47,313 nt of DNA from NCBI GenBank assembly GCA_947166355.1, contig CAMVDX010000018.1, positions 1-47,313 of the forward strand, read 5' to 3'. The translations under genes were made by a program, and so were the position numbers. Source of the stretch: an uncultured Treponema sp. Its GTDB lineage: Bacteria; Spirochaetota; Spirochaetia; Treponematales; Treponemataceae. Below the pieces are notes generated by a model. It had not been told where the DNA came from, made no database searches, and saw only the letters and a list, made by a program, of their open reading frames with translations. Shown here piece by piece: positions 43,648-47,313 of this stretch; position 1 is the stretch's first letter; every line of letters begins with the position of its first letter.

Positions 43648-44915
43648 CGCTTTATCATATAATTCTGACAATCGCTCAGCTTGTAATTCTTATTCTCTGT
43701 GTAGGCTTTTTTACTTCTTCAGAAACGGCATATCTTTCGCTGCCAAAGTTAAAGTTACGAAGTATGGTAGAGCAGGGCAGGCGTAATGCAAAAAAAGTTG
43801 CAGCCCTTAAAGCAAATATGGATCGCCTTCTCACAACGGTGTTAATTGGAACTAACTTCCTGAACTCTCTTGCTTCTGCCCTTGCAACTGCTCTTGCAAT
43901 AAAACTTCTCGGCAGCAAAGGAACTGCTGTCGCTCCTTTTATCACGGCATTTTTTATTACAACCTTTGCACAGATAGTTCCCAAAACTGCGGCTGCTCTT
44001 CATCCCGAAGCTTTTACTTGTTTTTCATCTCTGCCGCTTCTTGTTCTGGAAAAAATCTTCTTTCCGATTATCTGGCTTTTCGAAAAACTTTCTCATGGAG
44101 CTGTTGTTCTTGCAGAAAAAATCTTAAAGCCGGCTGGTGCAATCGTAACAGAAGAAGAACTTAAGACGCTTATAGATGTAGGTTCAAATGAAGGAACAAT
44201 CGAAAAAGATGAAAGCCGACTTCTGAATAAAATCATCAAATTCAATAATCTTCTTGTGAACGATGTTATGAAGCACCGTTCAAAGGTAAGCATGATTAAG
44301 CAGGAAGCAAACTACGAAGAAGTTATTACGCAGTTCCTTAATACAGGCTTTTCAACCTTAACTGTTTACAGTGGAAACCGGGAAAATGTTGTCGGTGTTT
44401 TAAATTACAAGACCGTGCTTTTTTGTGCAGAAGATACTGATAAAGGAGAAGGTTTTGCGGGGCGTCTCATGCACAGCGTTCTATTTATTCCGGGAACAAT
44501 GAGCGTGCTCGATATTCTTCAGCAGTTCCGTACGAGTGAACACAAGTTTGCGGTAGTTTTAGATGAGCAGGGCCAGACCGATGGAATTATTACAATGGAA
44601 GATATTCTAAAAGTTGTTTTTGGCCACATGACAGATGAAAACACTTCTGATAATACTGCTCCAGAAGATAAGGTAGAACTTATTTCTTTAAATACTTTTA
44701 TTGTTCCGGGTGATATGAAAATTGATGACGCAAATGAAATTCTCGGCCTCGCATTAGAATCCGATGAAATGAATACTGTCGGCGGCTGGCTTCTCGAACA
44801 GTTTGGTTATCTGCCGTCTTCTGGAACCGTGCTCATAAAAGACCGCAATCTTTTTACCGCAGAAGATGTAAGCGGCCGTCGCATTGTAAGTGTTAGAGTG
44901 AAAAAGAGTAGTTAA
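43644..44915 (+). CDS. CNNM/CorC-family membrane protein, second copy
   Basis: A 423-residue paralogue of the preceding gene with the same layout: DUF21 (FFTSSETAYLSLPKLKLRSM, IVPKTAAALHPEAF), CBS pair (VDEQ-type LDEQGQTDGIITMEDILKVV) and the CorC/HlyC domain (NEILGLALESDEMNTVGGWL). The membrane part differs enough that the two may form a heterodimer, the usual functional unit in tandem pairs, which is inference. AAGGAG lies nine bases upstream of the ATG. Its last 23 bases overlap the end of the convergent omptin-like gene. Confidence 0.9.
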   Translation: MTLYHIILTIAQLVILILCVGFFTSSETAYLSLPKLKLRSMVEQGRRNAKKVAALKANMDRLLTTVLIGTNFLNSLASALATALAIKLLGSKGTAVAPFITAFFITTFAQIVPKTAAALHPEAFTCFSSLPLLVLEKIFFPIIWLFEKLSHGAVVLAEKILKPAGAIVTEEELKTLIDVGSNEGTIEKDESRLLNKIIKFNNLLVNDVMKHRSKVSMIKQEANYEEVITQFLNTGFSTLTVYSGNRENVVGVLNYKTVLFCAEDTDKGEGFAGRLMHSVLFIPGTMSVLDILQQFRTSEHKFAVVLDEQGQTDGIITMEDILKVVFGHMTDENTSDNTAPEDKVELISLNTFIVPGDMKIDDANEILGLALESDEMNTVGGWLLEQFGYLPSSGTVLIKDRNLFTAEDVSGRRIVSVRVKKSS

Positions 44916-45909
44916 GACTAACAGACCACAACAGTCTTTGTACGCCGCCGGAAATCTCAGCATTTTCAATCCATTTTCCTTTTTCTGGAACTTCATTTTT
45001 CGCAAGTGGCTTAGAATAGTTTTTTCCTTTTTGGAGCGGAATATATTGAATTGTTGCAGAAAGTCCGGCGCTGTGATTCTGATTAAAAATAAACTGAGCT
45101 CTTGTGCCAGCTCTGAGCTGCCAGATATTCTCAAGCTTATCCCAGTAGGCTTTGCCGAAAGGAGCAAGAGCGTCACCGTTTCTTAAATGATAGTCCATTG
45201 CATTTGTAAAGGTTAGGGCAGGGCTAAAGCAGAACTCAGCGCTCATAAAGGTTTTTGGAACACAGGTTGTCTGAACTTTTATTCCTAAAAGTATAGCGTT
45301 AGATTCCTGTCTGTAGGAAATTACTTTGCCGGAAAACTGTTGTTCTGAAAAATTATCTGATTTATAACTGCTAAATCCATCGGAGCCGGAAAAGCCTATG
45401 TAGTCATAACTGTAAGCTGCAAATGGAGTAATCTTAAAATCCTTTGGAAGAAAAATATTTCCGCCTATTCCGGCAGAAATAGACAGACACTTTTCGAGCC
45501 TGTTATCATGCTTTGAATAATTTGTGAGCTCATACGGATCATCATTTTCCCATTTTGGGTATCCGACTGTAGTACCTACAGAATTCAGCCAGTCATAATC
45601 CTGCATATATCCGCTGCTTCCTGGAGCCGCAATGCAAAAGTTTACTCCGGCATATACATAATCAAGAATATCAAAATCACCTGAAATTCCAAATTGAATG
45701 ATATTTTTTACATCCCAGTCCAGTTCACTTTCTTTATGATTTTTATTCTGGCAGGCAGTATCGAAAACGAATTCTTTTACAGAACCGTTTAAAATGCCGA
45801 TTTCAGGTGTAATTCTGAAACTAAGATAATCTTTTTCTTCTTTCTTTGTTTCAGCAAATACCGCAGAGAATATCAATAAATAGAAGAAAAACGTAAAGAA
45901 ACGCTTCAT
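44893..45909 (-). CDS. Omptin-family outer-membrane protease
   Basis: A 338-residue protein with a signal peptide (cut near AVFA-E, residue 20) and alternating strands typical of a ten-strand barrel. The catalytic residues of omptins can be placed: Asp104 and Asp106 in GYMQDYDWLNS (OmpT Asp83/Asp85, NMVDQDWMDS) and Asp239-Tyr-His241 in NAMDYHLRN (OmpT Asp210/His212). SELDWDVKNIIQ matches the LSQLDWKFNNAA strand. The last residues (SLNYSFSL) end in a barrel-insertion-like aromatic. ATG 45909 has a GGGGG site upstream; an in-frame start at 46065 reads repeat DNA. Expected to cleave surface-exposed peptides at basic sites. Confidence 0.85.
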   Translation of the reverse strand: MKRFFTFFFYLLIFSAVFAETKKEEKDYLSFRITPEIGILNGSVKEFVFDTACQNKNHKESELDWDVKNIIQFGISGDFDILDYVYAGVNFCIAAPGSSGYMQDYDWLNSVGTTVGYPKWENDDPYELTNYSKHDNRLEKCLSISAGIGGNIFLPKDFKITPFAAYSYDYIGFSGSDGFSSYKSDNFSEQQFSGKVISYRQESNAILLGIKVQTTCVPKTFMSAEFCFSPALTFTNAMDYHLRNGDALAPFGKAYWDKLENIWQLRAGTRAQFIFNQNHSAGLSATIQYIPLQKGKNYSKPLAKNEVPEKGKWIENAEISGGVQRLLWSVSLNYSFSL

Positions 45910-45954
45910 CGAATTATACCCCCTAAACACAACCCCGTCCTCGCGAGCCTTTCC

Positions 45955-46160
45955 CTCGTCATTGCGAGCGCAGCGAAGCAATCCACACACGCCCGTCATT
46001 GCGAGCGTAGCGAAGCAATCCACAATCGTAGATTGCCACGTCGCTCTGCTCCTCACAATGACCAACCCCCTCGTCCTCGCGAGCTTTTCCCCCCGTCATT
46101 GCGAGCGCAGCGAAGCACACGCCGCTCCGTCATTGCGAGCGCAGCGAAGCAATCCACAAT
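45955..46160. repeat. Family-A repeat array between the omptin-like and pseudouridine-synthase genes
   Basis: At least four copies of CGTCATTGCGAGCG.AGCGAAGC, three of them running on into AATCCA, plus one inverted partial copy (AGATTGCCACGTCGC...CTCACAATGAC). Copies are 30-50 bases apart. The block is open in several frames but has no coding signal. Confidence 0.85.
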
Positions 46161-46167
46161 CCAAAGT

Positions 46168-46920
46168 CTACGCATCATCTTCTATCGGATCCACTCCGAA
46201 TATCTTCGCAAGCTGTTTTCTCGTCGCTTCCATATCCTTAGGGTAGGGCGCTGTAAAGACCATTTTTTCGCCAGTACGCGGATGTGCAAATTCAATCTTA
46301 TAAGCATGAAGTGCAAGTCTGCTCAAAAGCGGTCTTTCTTCATATTCATCGCCGTTCCATTTCTTTTTGATTTCGCTAAGGCGAACAGGTTTCTGATTTC
46401 CGCTGTACAGAGGATCACAAACAATGCACAGTCCGTTTTCTGCAAGATGAACGCGAATCTGATGTGTGCGTCCGGTTTTTGGCTTTGCTTCAATCCAGGA
46501 ATATGGCCCGCAGGTTCCTATTAATTTGAATTCAGTAAGTGAAGGCTTACCGTTTTTTTTATTTACAACAGTACGGTGTCGAGAATCTCCATCCGGCAAA
46601 AGCGGAAGCTTTACTTCAAGCGTTTCCCAAAGCGGATGTCCGTATACCAAAGCATGATAAGTTTTCTGAATCTCACGTTTTTCAAACTGCATGGAAAGAT
46701 TTCTTTGTGCATCTTCATTCCTTGCATAAATTATTAAACCGGAAGTATCCTTGTCTATTCTATGAACGGCAAAAAGCTTTCCAAATTCTTTCTGCGCTTC
46801 CAGATCCAGCCGCGGAGCCTCTTCATTATACCTGTCAGCCGCAATCAGAATGCCGCTTCTTTTATTCAGTACCACAATATCATCATCTGAATAAATTACA
46901 CTATAGTCCAGATTTTTCAT
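46168..46920 (-). CDS. RluA-family pseudouridine synthase
   Basis: A 250-residue RNA-modifying enzyme. The catalytic Asp56 is in HRIDKDTSGL. Other family motifs are KTYHALVYG and KPKTGRTHQIRVHLAENG, followed by the C-terminal RLALHAYKIEFAHP. No S4 RNA-binding domain precedes the catalytic part, unlike RluC or RluD, so it resembles the shorter RluA form. The target (23S rRNA or tRNA) cannot be fixed from the sequence. CAGGT lies seven bases before the ATG. It is transcribed away from the window end and toward the omptin-like gene; a repeat array separates them. Confidence 0.92.
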   Translation of the reverse strand: MKNLDYSVIYSDDDIVVLNKRSGILIAADRYNEEAPRLDLEAQKEFGKLFAVHRIDKDTSGLIIYARNEDAQRNLSMQFEKREIQKTYHALVYGHPLWETLEVKLPLLPDGDSRHRTVVNKKNGKPSLTEFKLIGTCGPYSWIEAKPKTGRTHQIRVHLAENGLCIVCDPLYSGNQKPVRLSEIKKKWNGDEYEERPLLSRLALHAYKIEFAHPRTGEKMVFTAPYPKDMEATRKQLAKIFGVDPIEDDA

Positions 46921-46961
46921 ATATTACCTGCTTTATATTGTAGATTGCAAAAAACACCTCG

Positions 46962-47100
46962 TCATTGCGAGAATCACGTCATCGCAAGGCATCTCTCCGT
47001 CATTGCGAGCCCATTCGTAATTGCAAAAAACACCTCGTCATTGCGAGCGAAGCAATCCATATTAACGGAACTCCCCCATGACAATACTTTTTGGACAGCC
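46962..47100. repeat. Family-A copies and one composite-repeat end
   Basis: Three partial CGTCATTGCGAG copies in tandem (46963, 47000, 47037), with GCAAAAAACACCT repeated before two of them. At 47077-47100 the left end of the composite element appears inverted (CATGACAATACTTTTTGGAC). No gene is present. Confidence 0.75.
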
Positions 47101-47230
47101 TCTCTTTCCAATTATACAAAAAAATCACACTTTTTTAAACTTTTTTCCAAAATCTTTTCCTAAAAAAGAAAGTTCTGAAACATATTATATATGCGGGGAA
47201 AGTGTCACTGATAATGCACTGGTAGTCCCA

Positions 47231-47313
47231 CGGATATTTATCCCACGGATATTTATCACACGGATATTTATCACACGGATATTTATCACACGGATATTTA
47301 TCACACGGATATT
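47231..47313. repeat. 15-bp tandem repeat array, cut by the window end
   Basis: Unit CACGGATATTTATCA, at least six copies with period exactly 15 bp (CGG at 47231, 47246, 47261, 47276, 47291, 47306). The first two have CCC where later ones have CAC. In frame it could encode repeated HGYLS. No ribosome-binding site or start is seen upstream within the window. It may continue beyond the edge. Confidence 0.9.

Noticed and set aside
45910..46065. Longer N-terminus for the omptin-like gene
   Set aside because: The extension reads family-A repeats and would hide the signal peptide; the GGGGG site favours 45909.
45962..46524. Plus-strand reading frames opposite the pseudouridine-synthase region
   Set aside because: They translate family-A repeats and the antisense of a conserved gene.
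47231..47313. CRISPR array
   Set aside because: Units are 15 bp with no unique spacers and no cas genes nearby.
1..47313. tRNA, rRNA or transposase genes
   Set aside because: None recognised by eye on either strand; short or degenerate ones could be missed.

Overview
The window looks like chromosome from a host-associated treponeme (Spirochaetota). The pointers are a nine-subunit V-type ATPase operon, many exported proteins whose signal peptides end in Phe-Ala-Glu/Asp, lipoproteins with relaxed lipoboxes, an omptin-like outer-membrane protease, c-di-GMP enzymes, moderate G+C, and short dispersed palindromic repeats in nearly every gap. The genus is inferred from gene families, not from a marker gene. 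I saw no rRNA, tRNA, CRISPR array, transposase or phage gene.

Layout. 1-20.6 kb: gap, pgk, tpiA and secG lie in the usual order on one strand, but separated by unrelated genes. These are thioredoxin, an orphan MetQ-like binding protein, a WYL regulator, a radical SAM enzyme, a DUF4160/DUF2442/Phd-like cluster with a frameshift, two exported DUF1266 proteins, a diguanylate cyclase, and an operon of an exported WD40-like protein plus two lipoproteins. 20.2-31.3 kb: secG and a PTS IIA-like gene lead into the V-ATPase genes (H/G-C-I-K-F-E-A-B-D), then a universal stress protein and a J-domain protein. 31.3-37.2 kb: a roughly 300-bp imperfect inverted repeat, map, an HtrA protease, and a large sensor with a periplasmic propeller and a cytoplasmic HD-GYP domain. 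37.2-44.9 kb: single-chain purL, then a lipoprotein and two overlapping CNNM/CorC-type membrane genes. 44.9-47.3 kb: on the minus strand, an omptin-like protease and an RluA-type pseudouridine synthase. The window ends inside a 15-bp tandem repeat.

The main theme is the repeats. Family A is built on CGTCATTGCGAG...GAAGCAATCC. Family B is built on GAACTTGTTTC / GAAACAAGTTC. Several smaller hairpin families also occur. They fill the gaps, nest inside one another, lie in frame inside three proteins (WYL regulator, radical SAM enzyme, PurL), and in one place form both a terminator and the -35 box of the next promoter (purL).

A second theme is expression signals. At least five genes have a TATAAT-like -10 box ending 6-8 nt before the start codon and no Shine-Dalgarno sequence, which suggests leaderless mRNAs. 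Glycolytic and ATPase genes instead have good ribosome-binding sites. trxA has a near-consensus promoter flanked by two copies of a palindrome.
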